From CAWCBH01 sp963793785 (GTDB taxonomy: Bacteria > Actinomycetota > Thermoleophilia > Solirubrobacterales > 70-9), in NCBI GenBank assembly GCA_963793785.1, contig CAWCBH010000003.1:1922001-1986000 (forward strand): DNA of 64,000 nt, in the 5' to 3' direction. The notes beneath the pieces were generated by a model. It had not been told where the DNA came from. It worked only from the letters and a program-made list of their open reading frames with translations, and searched no databases. Position 1 is the stretch's first letter. Every line of letters starts with the position of its first letter. The translations under genes were made by a program, and so were the position numbers. Positions 38,041 to 46,279 of this stretch are shown here, in pieces.

Positions 38041-38105
38041 GGTAGCTACCGGGGACATAGCGGGGGCCGATATGTCCCTCGGAGCTACCCGCGGATAGTC
38101 GAGCG
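38041..38105. repeat. Imperfect inverted repeat; first copy of a ~42-bp dispersed repeat
   Basis: GGTAGCTACCGGGGACATA and TATGTCCCTCGGAGCTACC form an imperfect 19-base inverted repeat (16 matching) around GCGGGGGCCGA. The right half through GCGGATAGTCGAG recurs at 39551-39594 with few changes. No gene is visible between 37971 and 38149. Confidence 0.55.
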
Positions 38106-38149
38106 AGTAGCCGCCTGAGCCAGCCACGCCCGGCCCCTGTCGCGATGCT

Positions 38150-38392
38150 ATGTGGCATGACATCGGCCAAGCCCGGGTATCCACCCTTCGAATGCCTCCG
38201 AGAGACGCGACAGCGGCCGGGCAGACGGCGCTAGTTGGTTGGCGTGCGAAGGTCGCCGACAGGGTCGCCGAGCCGATCTCCAGCCGGGCGCCGCTCTCAG
38301 ACGAGCAGGTTCGCGCCCTATTGGGAGGTCTCTTCTTCGCGCTCTCGCTCGTCTACGTGATCGGGACGATCAAGCGGCTGCTGGCGCAGTAG
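38150..38392 (+). CDS. Small single-pass membrane protein, hypothetical
   Basis: 80 residues from ATG 38150, or 66 from ATG 38192. The N-terminal half is polar ('KVADRVAEPISSRAPLSDEQV'). One C-terminal helix 'LLGGLFFALSLVYVIGTIKRLL' with basic residues after it suggests an inner-membrane anchor. No family recognised. It precedes the CsbD-like gene in the same orientation (74 bases). Confidence 0.5.
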   Translation: MWHDIGQARVSTLRMPPRDATAAGQTALVGWRAKVADRVAEPISSRAPLSDEQVRALLGGLFFALSLVYVIGTIKRLLAQ

Positions 38393-38466
38393 AAGTCGCC
38401 CCCCGTAGCGGCCGATGCCTGTCACGATTGGTTGCTCTCGATTGCGGACACGAAAAGGAGCCGAAG

Positions 38467-38646
38467 ATGAAGAGCAAGGGGCGCGACAAGGCCGGTGGCA
38501 CGCTCGACAAGCTGCGCGGCCGAGTCCAGGAGGCAAGCGGAGCGCTGCGGGGCAAGGAAGGCGCCAAGGCAAAAGGCCAGGGGCGCCAGGCCAAGGGGTC
38601 GGCGCGGAAGAAGCGCGGGCACCTGCGAGACGCGCTGCGCAAGTAA
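38467..38646 (+). CDS. CsbD-like small stress protein
   Basis: 59 residues after AAAAGGAG at a good spacing. Highly charged, no hydrophobic core: 'MKSKGRDKAGGTLDKLRGRVQEASGALRGKEGAKAKGQGRQAKG' follows the CsbD pattern of a KxKGxxxK stretch repeated around a Gly-rich turn. CsbD proteins are induced by general stress; molecular function unknown. Confidence 0.7.
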   Translation: MKSKGRDKAGGTLDKLRGRVQEASGALRGKEGAKAKGQGRQAKGSARKKRGHLRDALRK

Positions 38647-38711
38647 GCCGCGGCCGGCCGCCTCTGCCGTAGCTCAAGAGACTTCGTTACCTCAGAGATA
38701 CTGCGCGGGCG

Positions 38712-39107
38712 ATGTCGCAGGAGAACGTGGAGATTGTGCGGCGGATGATGGATGCGTTTCTCGCCGCCGACTTCCAGACCGCTTTGAGTTTCTACGCCCC
38801 AGATGTGGAATGGGACGGGAGCAACCTTCCCGATGGGCAAATCGGCAGGGGCCACCAGGCAATCCTCGACCACCTCACGCGGTGGGCGGAGGCCTGGAAC
38901 GACTGGACGGTTGAAGTCGAGCGGGTGGTTGAAGCGGGAGGCAACCAGGTCATCGTCTTCACGCGAGAAAGGGGGCGAAGCGACAGCGGGATCACGATGG
39001 ACGAGCGGCACGCTGAGCTCTACACCCTCAGAGACGGCAAGATCGTGCGTCGGCAGGGCTTCTCCGACCCAAATCAGGCCCTCGAAGCCGCCGGGCTGTC
39101 GGAGTAG
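38712..39107 (+). CDS. SnoaL-like protein (MSQENVE type)
   Basis: 131 residues, 'MSQENVEIVRRMMDAFLAADFQTAL', 'YAPDVEWDGSNL', 'IGRGHQAILDHLTRWAEAWNDWTVEVE', tail 'ALEAAGLSE'. GATACT ends 9 bases before the ATG. Followed after 3 bases by another paralogue, so the two are one transcript. Confidence 0.85.
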   Translation: MSQENVEIVRRMMDAFLAADFQTALSFYAPDVEWDGSNLPDGQIGRGHQAILDHLTRWAEAWNDWTVEVERVVEAGGNQVIVFTRERGRSDSGITMDERHAELYTLRDGKIVRRQGFSDPNQALEAAGLSE

Positions 39108-39110
39108 GCG

Positions 39111-39512
39111 ATGTCGCAGGAGAACGTCGAGGTGGTCCGGAGAACCTACGAGCACGTGGAGAGGACTCGAGGGTTCTGGCGTGAGGTGATCCATCCCGAC
39201 TTCATCTGGGACACGACCACTTTTCGGGGCGGAATGCGGCCGCAGAAGTGCGTCGGGCTCGATGAAGCCAACAAGTGGCTCGCGGAATGGCTCGAGAACT
39301 TCGACAACTGGTCGCTTGGCGTCGAAGAGGTCTTTGACGCTGGGGACCAGGTGGTCGCCATCGTCCTGCAGCGTGCAAACGCAAAGCACGGCGGCCTCGA
39401 AGTGGAGATGCGCTTCGGACAGGTCTGGACATTCCGGGATGGCCTCGTAGCGCGAATCGACATGTACGCGGACCGAGTCGAGGCCCTCGAAGCCGCCGGG
39501 CTAGCGGAGTAG
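39111..39512 (+). CDS. SnoaL-like protein (MSQENVE type), second of tandem pair
   Basis: 133 residues, 'MSQENVEVVRRTYEHVERTRGFWREVIHPDFIWD', 'LAEWLENFDNWSLGVEEVFD', tail 'VEALEAAGLAE'. It begins 3 bases after the previous stop; the junction sequence is the one seen decayed at 37304. It lacks its own GATACT box, so it should depend on the upstream promoter. Confidence 0.85.
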   Translation: MSQENVEVVRRTYEHVERTRGFWREVIHPDFIWDTTTFRGGMRPQKCVGLDEANKWLAEWLENFDNWSLGVEEVFDAGDQVVAIVLQRANAKHGGLEVEMRFGQVWTFRDGLVARIDMYADRVEALEAAGLAE

Positions 39513-39550
39513 CGCTCGAGAAACCCCTGCAAATCGAGCGGTCGAATCCC

Positions 39551-39594
39551 GGGCCCGATATGTCTCTTGGAGCTACCCGCGGATCATCGAGTCG
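39551..39594. repeat. Second copy of the ~42-bp dispersed repeat
   Basis: GGGCCCGATATGTCTCTTGG followed by AGCTACCCGCGGATCATCGA matches 38063-38105 with a handful of substitutions. The left arm of the inverted repeat seen at 38041 is absent here. Between 39513 and 39678 nothing coding is visible. Confidence 0.55.
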
Positions 39595-39678
39595 CTAGGC
39601 GTGGCCGGGTGACCACCAAGCTGTTCTGGCCCTCAGGCTGAGCAGATAGCAACGCTAGAGCGCGATACTGCGCGGGCG

Positions 39679-39942
39679 GTGCCGGAGGAGAACGTGGAGA
39701 TCATGCGCCAGCTCGTTGCCGCCTGGAACCGCCAGGACCTCGAAGCCATGGCGGCGCTGACAGACCCTGACATCGAGTACGTGACGCTGGGTGATTGTGC
39801 TTCGGACCGGCTCACGGGCTCAGCGCAAGGCTGTCGAGGTCGGCGCAGCTCGTATGTAACGGACCCACCCACTAGTTGCCATCCGCACACATGCGAGATA
39901 GGTTCACAAGCTAGGTTCACTTCGGTGCCAACGATCGATTGA
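39679..39942 (+). pseudogene. Truncated SnoaL-like gene remnant
   Basis: GTG start with the same leader (GATACT, 9 bases before). It reads 'VPEENVEIMRQLVAAWNRQDLEAM...DPDIEYV' for about 35 residues as a normal family N-terminus, then switches to unrelated low-quality sequence and stops at 87 residues. The C-terminal two thirds of the fold is missing, so it cannot be functional. Confidence 0.65.
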
Positions 39943-39952
39943 GGGAACGCAG

Positions 39953-41389
39953 ATGACGCCTGACGTAGGGACACTCGAGGGAGCGCCCACCACCCTGTCC
40001 GACGACGCCGTGGAGGAGCTCACGGCTCAGCTCCGGGGACCGGTGCTCGGCCCCAACGAGCCAGAGTTCGCTGAGGTTCGCAAGGTCTTCAATCTGATGC
40101 ACGAGCGCCAACCAGCGGTCGTGGTTCAGTGCTCCGGTACGGCCGACGTCGTCGACTCGGTCAACTTCGCTCGCGGGCATGGTCTCGCGGTTGCCGTCCG
40201 CGGCGGCGGCCACTCAATCGCCGGACTCTCCTCGATCGAGGGCGGAATGCTGATCGACCTGGCGTCCATGAACGGCGTCCAAGTGGATCCCGAGCAACGG
40301 ATCGCCCGCGTCCAGGGCGGCGCCCTTTGGGGGGACGTCGATCGCGAGACCCAGGCCTTCGGGTTGGTCGCCCCGGGCGGGGTGGTCTCCGATACCGGCG
40401 TCGCCGGACTCACCCTCGGCGGTGGCTACGGCTGGGTCCGGCGCAAGCTCGGGCTCTCCTGCGACAGCCTCGTCGAGGCGCAGGTCGTTTGTGCCGACGG
40501 AGAAGTGCGGACCGCGTCCGAGGATTCGAACTCGGACCTCTTCTGGGCCCTCCGGGGCGGCGGCGGCAACTTTGGCGTCGTCACCTCGTTCACCTTCAAG
40601 CTCGACGAACTCGGGCCGATGGTCGCCTTCTCGGCGACCATGTACCCGCTCGAGGATCTTGCCGAGATTCTCCGCAACTGGCGGGCATTCGCGGACGAGG
40701 CCCCGAACGAGGTCACCTCGGTGGCGGTGACGATCACCTTTCCCGCGAACCCGGAGATGCCGGAGGCGGTCCACGACCGTCCGGTGGTGATCATCGGCGG
40801 CGTCTACTTCGGCGACGTGGACGAGGGGATGGAGGCGACCAAACCGCTGCGCGAGCTCGGCACGCCCCTGTTTGACATGTCGGGGCCGACTCCATTCGTC
40901 GGCGTGCAGACGGGCTTCGACCCGCTGTTCCCGCGCGGCGCGCTGCGGGGATACTGGAAGGCGACCTACATCGATGAGCTCTCCGACCGCGCGATCGACA
41001 CGATCGCCGCGCGGGCGCAGAGCCGACCGGCAGCGCTGACGATGGTGAATACGTTCCTGATGGGCGGCGCGATCGCCGACGTCGATCCGGAGGACACTGC
41101 GTTCGCCACCCGTGATGCTCCCTACATGGTTTCGATCGACGGACTCTGGACCGAGGAGGAGGCAAGCGACGAGGAGGTTGTCGGCTTCGTGCGCTCGACC
41201 TTCGACGAAGTCTCGGAGTTCGGCTCCGGCGACGTCTACCTCAACTTCACCGGCAACGCCGGCGAGGAGCTGAGCTCCGACGTCGACAGCGCCTTCGGGC
41301 GCAATCTGGGGCGGCTGGCCGAGGTGAAGGCGAAGTACGACCCGGACAACTTCTTCAGGCGCAACCAGAATATCTCGCCGGCCTCATAG
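39953..41389 (+). CDS. FAD-binding oxidoreductase (PCMH/BBE family)
   Basis: 478 residues. PCMH FAD domain with covalent-FAD His in 'VRGGGHSIAGLS', 'GVVSDTGVAGLTLGGGYGWV' and 'ALRGGGGNFGVVTSF'; C-terminal BBE motif 'KAKYDPDNFFRRNQNI'. The position that holds Cys in bicovalent members is not Cys. Relatives oxidise sugars, 6-hydroxynicotine or alkaloid-like amines with O2. It sits 10 bases after the SnoaL remnant. Confidence 0.9.
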   Translation: MTPDVGTLEGAPTTLSDDAVEELTAQLRGPVLGPNEPEFAEVRKVFNLMHERQPAVVVQCSGTADVVDSVNFARGHGLAVAVRGGGHSIAGLSSIEGGMLIDLASMNGVQVDPEQRIARVQGGALWGDVDRETQAFGLVAPGGVVSDTGVAGLTLGGGYGWVRRKLGLSCDSLVEAQVVCADGEVRTASEDSNSDLFWALRGGGGNFGVVTSFTFKLDELGPMVAFSATMYPLEDLAEILRNWRAFADEAPNEVTSVAVTITFPANPEMPEAVHDRPVVIIGGVYFGDVDEGMEATKPLRELGTPLFDMSGPTPFVGVQTGFDPLFPRGALRGYWKATYIDELSDRAIDTIAARAQSRPAALTMVNTFLMGGAIADVDPEDTAFATRDAPYMVSIDGLWTEEEASDEEVVGFVRSTFDEVSEFGSGDVYLNFTGNAGEELSSDVDSAFGRNLGRLAEVKAKYDPDNFFRRNQNISPAS

Positions 41390-41690
41390 GGCGGGCAGCG
41401 CTCTGCCGGGCCAGCTCCGATCCGAAGCGGTCGCCGGTTCGGATGGGCGGATGCCGGTGGATGTGTGCAGATGCGTACGGAGTTGAGACGCGGCGTTGGC
41501 CGGTCAAGAAGGCCGCCTGAAGCCCGAGGCCCACCGCTCTTGCTTTCACGCGAAAGCGGAAGCCCGCCAGAGTTGACTGCCACGACTCCTGGCGGCCCTG
41601 GCAGTGGGGGCCGAGGGGCTTTAGCGTGATACTGCGGATGGCCTGCTTGCCGACGCACTGAAGGGGCGAGCGACGAACCGCCGCAGACGT
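41390..41690. other. Non-coding gap with relic SnoaL leader
   Basis: No gene visible in ~300 bases. At 41625-41640 TAGCGTGATACTGCGGATG matches the GATACT-to-start leader of the SnoaL genes, but the ATG opens only seven codons. This suggests another lost SnoaL copy. Confidence 0.4.
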
Positions 41691-42638
41691 TCAGTAGAGC
41701 ACCGAGGGAAACCACCCACCCTGCGGTTCTCGGTAGTCCCCTAGCGCCATCAGATTCATCGGCTTGACGAGGCGCAAACCCTCCTCGAGACACCATCGCA
41801 AGAGGCCGGAGCGCAAGGGCACGAGGAGAGCGAGTGGTTCCTCGATAGCCGTTCCCGCTCCGAGGAGCAGCCCTTTCAGGTCTTCCTCGCTTTCGGCTGC
41901 CCCGTGGTTCATCGGCCAGAAGCTCACAGCTGACGCATAGGCCACGACTCGGTCTTCGCGGAGCCCGACGAAGGGTGCGAACGCTTGAATCGCATCCCGA
42001 AGCTCGTTGATTCGTTCGTAGCCGTGGACCTTCTTGCACAGCGCCTCGCAGGCGTCCAGATCGTTCTCCCGCATCGGTCGCACCTGCATATCCGCAGGGG
42101 GGTCACTGCGAGGGCTCCCGGTGATGACCCCGACGCCCTCCTTTACGTCGAAGCCAAGTGACTCATATAGGGCAAGCGAGCGCATGTGGAACGCGTCTTG
42201 GAGAAGGCGGATTCCGGGAGCTCCTTCCCCGCGTTCGAGCACCGCCTGCATCAGCTTGCGTCCGACCCCCGAGTTCTGCCCTTCGGGTGCGACCGTAATT
42301 GGTCCGACGCCTCGAATCGGGCTGCGCTCATCAAGAAAGTTGGAGCCGACTATGCGTCCGTCAACCTCGGCGACCACGCCCCAGATCATGGGGTGTGGGA
42401 TGAATACGTTCAGGATGCCGGCGGCAGCCTCGAGCGCCGGGAAGTCGCGTTGAAACCGGTGGTGATCATGGAGGGCACCGAACGCGTCGAAGACGATCTG
42501 GGCGCACTCGTCGGCGTCAGCGGGTTCAGCTGGCCGTAGCGCCACCTCTCTGGTGGCTGGGCTCGCGGGGTTCATTGTCGATGCCTCATGCGTAGACACG
42601 CTGCTGCCTGTGTCGGTCTGGCTCTCCTCGATCCCCAC
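41691..42638 (-). CDS. GNAT-family N-acetyltransferase (two-domain)
   Basis: 315 residues, or 294 from ATG 42575 ('MNPASPATREVALRPAEP', the natural GNAT start). The first GNAT domain has the acetyl-CoA loop 'VAPEGQNSGVGRKLMQAVLERG' and 'SLALYESLGFDVKEG'. A second, degenerate GNAT half begins at 'VRPMRENDLDACEALCKKVHG'. Substrate unknown. It lies alone on the minus strand near the right end of the tRNA-bounded segment; G+C looks somewhat lower than neighbours. Confidence 0.82.
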   Translation of the reverse strand: MGIEESQTDTGSSVSTHEASTMNPASPATREVALRPAEPADADECAQIVFDAFGALHDHHRFQRDFPALEAAAGILNVFIPHPMIWGVVAEVDGRIVGSNFLDERSPIRGVGPITVAPEGQNSGVGRKLMQAVLERGEGAPGIRLLQDAFHMRSLALYESLGFDVKEGVGVITGSPRSDPPADMQVRPMRENDLDACEALCKKVHGYERINELRDAIQAFAPFVGLREDRVVAYASAVSFWPMNHGAAESEEDLKGLLLGAGTAIEEPLALLVPLRSGLLRWCLEEGLRLVKPMNLMALGDYREPQGGWFPSVLY

Positions 42639-42802
42639 TTGAGCTCCTGACGTCGCCTAGTCTGAGCAAACCTACTGCGGCCGCGGCACCTGCGGCTGCG
42701 TGCCAGCTTAGGGACGGAAAGCGATAACCGAAACGCGACGCCGATTTCAGCGGCGGGTAGCACCGTGGTAGCCCGGGAGCAGCAACACTGCCCTCAGAAG
42801 TC

Positions 42803-42832
42803 GAGGAGCCTCCCGAAGGAGGCTCCTCTTTC
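42803..42832 (+). terminator. Hairpin with T-rich tail beside tRNA-fMet
   Basis: A perfect 11-base stem GAGGAGCCTCC / GGAGGCTCCTC with CGAA loop is followed by TTTCTC; a second small hairpin CGGCC-TTTC-GGCCG follows. The T-tract is on the plus strand, but the stem also lies downstream of the minus-strand tRNA and may serve both directions. From 42639 to 42800 no gene is seen. Confidence 0.6.
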
Positions 42833-42869
42833 TCGTCCCTGACGGCCTTTCGGCCGCTTGGGGCGGGAG

Positions 42870-42943
<74 letters not shown>

Positions 42944-43041
42944 GCGGTGCGCGGATTTTACCAACGGGCAGGGGTGCTAGGGGATTTTCGCCGTCGGTTG
43001 GAAACGGCACCGCTGCGTTCGCGGTCTAGAGTGCCGCCGCG

Positions 43042-43986
43042 ATGAGCGGCGACGCGACACGAGTGGCAGTGGTCGACATCGGCACCAACTCGACCCGGCT
43101 GCTGGTCGCCGATGTCGCCGACGAGCGGGTACAGGAGGTCGAGCGGCGCACCCAGGTGACGCGGCTGGGGCGCGGGGTCGACCTGTCGGGGCAGCTCTCG
43201 ACCGAGGCCGTCGGCAGCGTCTGCGACGTCGTCGGCGAGTACGTGGCGCTCTATGAGGAGCTCGGGGCCGAGAGCGTCAGCGCGATCGCGACCAGCGCGG
43301 TCCGGGACGCCTCCAACGGCAGCGCCTTCATCGCCGAGCTGCGGGAGCGGTTCGCCCTCTCGGCTCGGGTCCTCGACGGAGAGGAAGAGGCCCGTCTCGG
43401 CTACCGCGGCGCCACCGCCGAGCGGCCCCCCACCGAGCCGACGGTGATCATCGACATCGGTGGCGGCTCCACCGAGCTGATCGTCGGCACCGGCTCCGAG
43501 GTCACCTGCCACGCCTCGCTGCAGGTCGGGGTCGTGCGCCACAGCGAACGGCACCTGCCCTCCGACCCGCCGACCGCCGCAGAGCTGGAGGCGCTGGCCG
43601 ACGACGTACTCAGCGCCCTCGAATCCGAGCTGGGCACCGATCCGGACGCCTATGCGGAACGCGGGATCGCGGTGGCCGGCACGCCCACGTCGCTGGCCGC
43701 GATCGACCTCGAGCTCGAGCGCTACGAGCCCGAGCGCGTCCACGGGCATCGGCTGCCGCTGGCCTCGATCCAGCGAATGCTTTCGCGCCTGGCCTCGATC
43801 TCGATGGCCGAGCGCCGCGAGATCCGGGGCCTGCACCCCGATCGAGCCCCGACGATCGTCGCCGGCGTCGTCGTCCTGGCCGAGGTGATGCGCGCCTTCG
43901 GCCTGGAGGAGATCGAGGTCTCCGAGCACGACATCCTCCACGGCGCCGCAATCGCCGCCGCCGGCGCCGCTGCCCGCCACGACTGA
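43042..43986 (+). CDS. Ppx/GppA exopolyphosphatase / pppGpp phosphohydrolase
   Basis: 314 residues, the short actinobacterial form (N-terminal ASKHA fold only). 'VVDIGTNSTRLLVAD', 'IATSAVRDASNG', the catalytic Glu region 'DGEEEARLGYRGA', 'IDIGGGSTELIV' and 'HDILHGAA' are conserved. It hydrolyses polyphosphate and/or pppGpp; short actinobacterial Ppx1-type forms often act on short-chain polyphosphate. Transcribed alone. Confidence 0.92.
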   Translation: MSGDATRVAVVDIGTNSTRLLVADVADERVQEVERRTQVTRLGRGVDLSGQLSTEAVGSVCDVVGEYVALYEELGAESVSAIATSAVRDASNGSAFIAELRERFALSARVLDGEEEARLGYRGATAERPPTEPTVIIDIGGGSTELIVGTGSEVTCHASLQVGVVRHSERHLPSDPPTAAELEALADDVLSALESELGTDPDAYAERGIAVAGTPTSLAAIDLELERYEPERVHGHRLPLASIQRMLSRLASISMAERREIRGLHPDRAPTIVAGVVVLAEVMRAFGLEEIEVSEHDILHGAAIAAAGAAARHD

Positions 43987-44130
43987 CTGGACAGACAAAA
44001 GCCCAAGCTCTCGACAGGTCGGCACACTCAGACCGCGAACTAATAGAAGTGGGTAGGGGTGCTCTACTAATTTCTTAGTAACGACACCCGTGACCGACTG
44101 GATCCGCGCCGACCGCAGGCGCATAATCGT

Positions 44131-44325
44131 TGTGCTGGTTCGAGGTCGGGCAGGACGCCCGTCCTTGCATCCGGCAAATAGGGTTCCAGGCGATTGCCGC
44201 ATCATGGCGCCTCCCGCCGCCTGGGCCCACCGAATACCCCAATCGGTCCCTGGAGACGTACCCCTGCCCGTCCTGAGGGGCCAAGCTTGGACCGGCTGTC
44301 GGAAGACAGCCGGTTCTTGCGTTTC
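44131..44325 (+). ncRNA. Candidate structured non-coding RNA with terminator
   Basis: A gene-free 360-base gap contains a foldable unit. Outer stem CGGGCAGG (44147) pairs with CCTGCCCG (44263), apical stem CCAGGCG (44186) pairs with CGCCTGG (44218), and a strong hairpin follows at 44291. A CATAAT box at 44122 could be the promoter -10. No small ORF explains it. It does not show the landmark motifs of RNase P, tmRNA or SRP RNA. It could be a trans-acting RNA or a leader of the small gene at 44347. Confidence 0.4.
44291..44325 (+). terminator. Hairpin with GGAA tetraloop
   Basis: A perfect 10-base stem ACCGGCTGTC / GACAGCCGGT around GGAA, followed by TCTTGCGTTTC. It is the only terminator-like element between ppx and the small gene at 44347. 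Confidence 0.6.
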
Positions 44326-44346
44326 AGAGCCGGGTAGCTTGCCGCC

Positions 44347-44577
44347 ATGGCCTCTCCGCTGCTCCTCGCTCGGCGCATTCCCTGGGCCCGGGCCTGGCTG
44401 GTCGCCCAATGGCTCTACCGCCACGGCCGCGAGCGGGTCCAGCGCAACCTCACCGGGCCCGAGCGCCGCGAGCTCTGGGAGCTGATGAAGCGCTCGCAGG
44501 GACGGCGCTCGAACCTCAGCAAGCGGGAGCAGAGTCGCTTCCTGACCCTGGTTCGCAAGGCCGCCCGCGGCGGCTAA
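44347..44577 (+). CDS. Small basic hypothetical protein
   Basis: 76 residues, 'MASPLLLARRIPWARAWLVAQWL' (amphipathic or weak membrane helix), then an Arg/Lys-rich helical part ('RERVQRNLTGPERRELWELMKRSQGRRSNLSKREQSRFLTLVRKA'). It looks like a conserved actinobacterial small nucleoid- or ribosome-associated-type protein, but I recognise no named family. Converges with the TPP enzyme gene (3 bases). Confidence 0.65.
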   Translation: MASPLLLARRIPWARAWLVAQWLYRHGRERVQRNLTGPERRELWELMKRSQGRRSNLSKREQSRFLTLVRKAARGG

Positions 44578-44580
44578 GCC

Positions 44581-46242
44581 TCAGGCCAGGTTCGACTTGC
44601 GCGGGTAGACGACTTCGGGGTCGGTCAGCACGTTGATCAGGGTCGGACGCCCCGACTCGAATGCGCGCTCCAGGGCCGGGCGCAGCTCGGCCGGCTCGCG
44701 GACCAGGACCCCGTCGCATCCAAGCGCCTCGACCATCTGCTCATAGGGCGTCTCCGGTCGCAGCTCCGCGGCAACCGAATACCCGTAGAGGTACTTCATC
44801 GGGTGATGCTCAAGTGCCCAGATCCCGTTGTTTCCCATCACCCCGACGACACCGAGGCCGTGTCGGGCCATGGTGTCGAACTCCATCCCGGCGAAGCCGA
44901 AGGCCCCATCCCCCAGCAACAGGCAGACCTGGCGATCCGGGTGGGCGACCTTGGCGCCGATCGCCTGCCCCGGGCCCGCCCCCAGGCAACCGAACGGACC
45001 CGGGTCCATCCAGCAGCCGGGCTGATAGGTCTGGACGTAGCGGCCGGCGTAGGAGACGAAGTCGCCTCCGTCCCCGATCACGATCGCATCGCGATCCAGG
45101 ACCTCGCCCAGCTCGCGGTAGACGCGGACCGGGTGCAGGGGCGAGCGGTCGTCGTCGAGCTCTGACTGCTCGGCGGCCCGCTTCTCCCCCTCCACCTTCT
45201 CCAGCTCCTCCAGCCAAGCCCGGGTCCGCGCCGGGTCGCCCGCGGCCGCCTCGCGCAACGCCGCCAGGCTTGCCTCGACGTCGCCGACGAGATCGACGGC
45301 TGGAGGGCGGTTGGACGTGAGCCTGTTCTCGGCCGCATCGAGCCGGACGATCTCGGTCTGCTCGCCGAAGCTGTCCCCGAAGCCGAGCCGAAAGTCCATC
45401 GGCACGCCGACGACAAGCGCCACGTCGGCGCCCTTGAGGCCGGCGCCGCGAGCGCGGCTGAAGGCGAGCTCGTGGTCGGCGGCGATGCAGCCCCGCCCCA
45501 GCCCGTTGACGAAGACCGGCGCCCCGAGCGCCTCCGCCAGGGCGACCATCGCCTCCTCGGCGCCGGCCCAATAGAGCCCAGTTCCGGCCATGATCACCGG
45601 CCGCTCGGCGCCCGCGAGCAGCCTGGCCGCCTCCTCGACGCCCTCGGCGGGCTTCCCGGGGCCGGAATCCGGCCGGGCGGGGATCTGCGGCTCGGCCTCG
45701 CTGAAGACGACGTCGAGGGGGTAGTCGACGAAGGTCGGGCCGGCAGGCGTTGCCAGCGCCAGGTCGAGCAGCCGGGTCGTCGCCTCGCCGAGCCGGTCCG
45801 GCTCCTTGACGGTCTCGGCCGCCTTGACGAGCGGCGATACCAACGGCAGGTGATCGATCTCCTGAAGCGACCCCGAGCCCCAGCGCATCTCCGGCGCGCG
45901 TCCGCCGAGCACGCAGATCGGGGAGCCGTTGGCCTGCGCTCCGGCGATCGCGCTGATCCCGTTGGTCACCCCCGGCCCGGCGGTCAGCGCCGCGGCACCG
46001 AGGCGGCGGGTCGCCTTCGCGAATCCCTCCGCGGCGAAGACCGCCGACTGCTCGTGGCGGACGTCGATCAGCTCGATGCCTTCCGCCCGGCAGCCGTCGT
46101 AGATCGAGAACAGGTGGCCTCCCGAGAGCGTGAACAGGTGGCTGACGCCCCGCGATCGCAGCGCCTTCGCGACCAGCCGGCCCCCGTGCACGGCGGTCCG
46201 CTCCGCCTCCTGCCCGGCAGCCTCTTGCTCGGCGGTGGCCAT
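44581..46242 (-). CDS. Thiamine-pyrophosphate-dependent enzyme (acetolactate synthase / 2-hydroxyacyl-CoA lyase-like)
   Basis: 553 residues from ATG 46242. N-terminal Pyr domain with the TPP-activating Glu in 'DVRHEQSAVFAAEGFAKATRR' and 'TAGPGVTNGISAIAGAQ'; a middle domain; and the C-terminal PP domain with the Mg-TPP motif 'LLGDGAFGFAGMEFDT...MGNNGIW'. Similar proteins include oxalyl-CoA decarboxylase and 2-hydroxyacyl-CoA lyase. No regulatory ilvN is adjacent, arguing against biosynthetic acetolactate synthase. Confidence 0.88.
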   Translation of the reverse strand: MATAEQEAAGQEAERTAVHGGRLVAKALRSRGVSHLFTLSGGHLFSIYDGCRAEGIELIDVRHEQSAVFAAEGFAKATRRLGAAALTAGPGVTNGISAIAGAQANGSPICVLGGRAPEMRWGSGSLQEIDHLPLVSPLVKAAETVKEPDRLGEATTRLLDLALATPAGPTFVDYPLDVVFSEAEPQIPARPDSGPGKPAEGVEEAARLLAGAERPVIMAGTGLYWAGAEEAMVALAEALGAPVFVNGLGRGCIAADHELAFSRARGAGLKGADVALVVGVPMDFRLGFGDSFGEQTEIVRLDAAENRLTSNRPPAVDLVGDVEASLAALREAAAGDPARTRAWLEELEKVEGEKRAAEQSELDDDRSPLHPVRVYRELGEVLDRDAIVIGDGGDFVSYAGRYVQTYQPGCWMDPGPFGCLGAGPGQAIGAKVAHPDRQVCLLLGDGAFGFAGMEFDTMARHGLGVVGVMGNNGIWALEHHPMKYLYGYSVAAELRPETPYEQMVEALGCDGVLVREPAELRPALERAFESGRPTLINVLTDPEVVYPRKSNLA

Positions 46243-46279
46243 CGCGCCCGAGCCTATCGGCTCCCCCCTTGCCGCCGGC

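Noticed and set aside
44131..44325. Naming the RNA candidate as 6S, SRP, RNase P or tmRNA
   Set aside because: The landmark motifs of these RNAs are not present; the rod-like complementarity alone is not enough.
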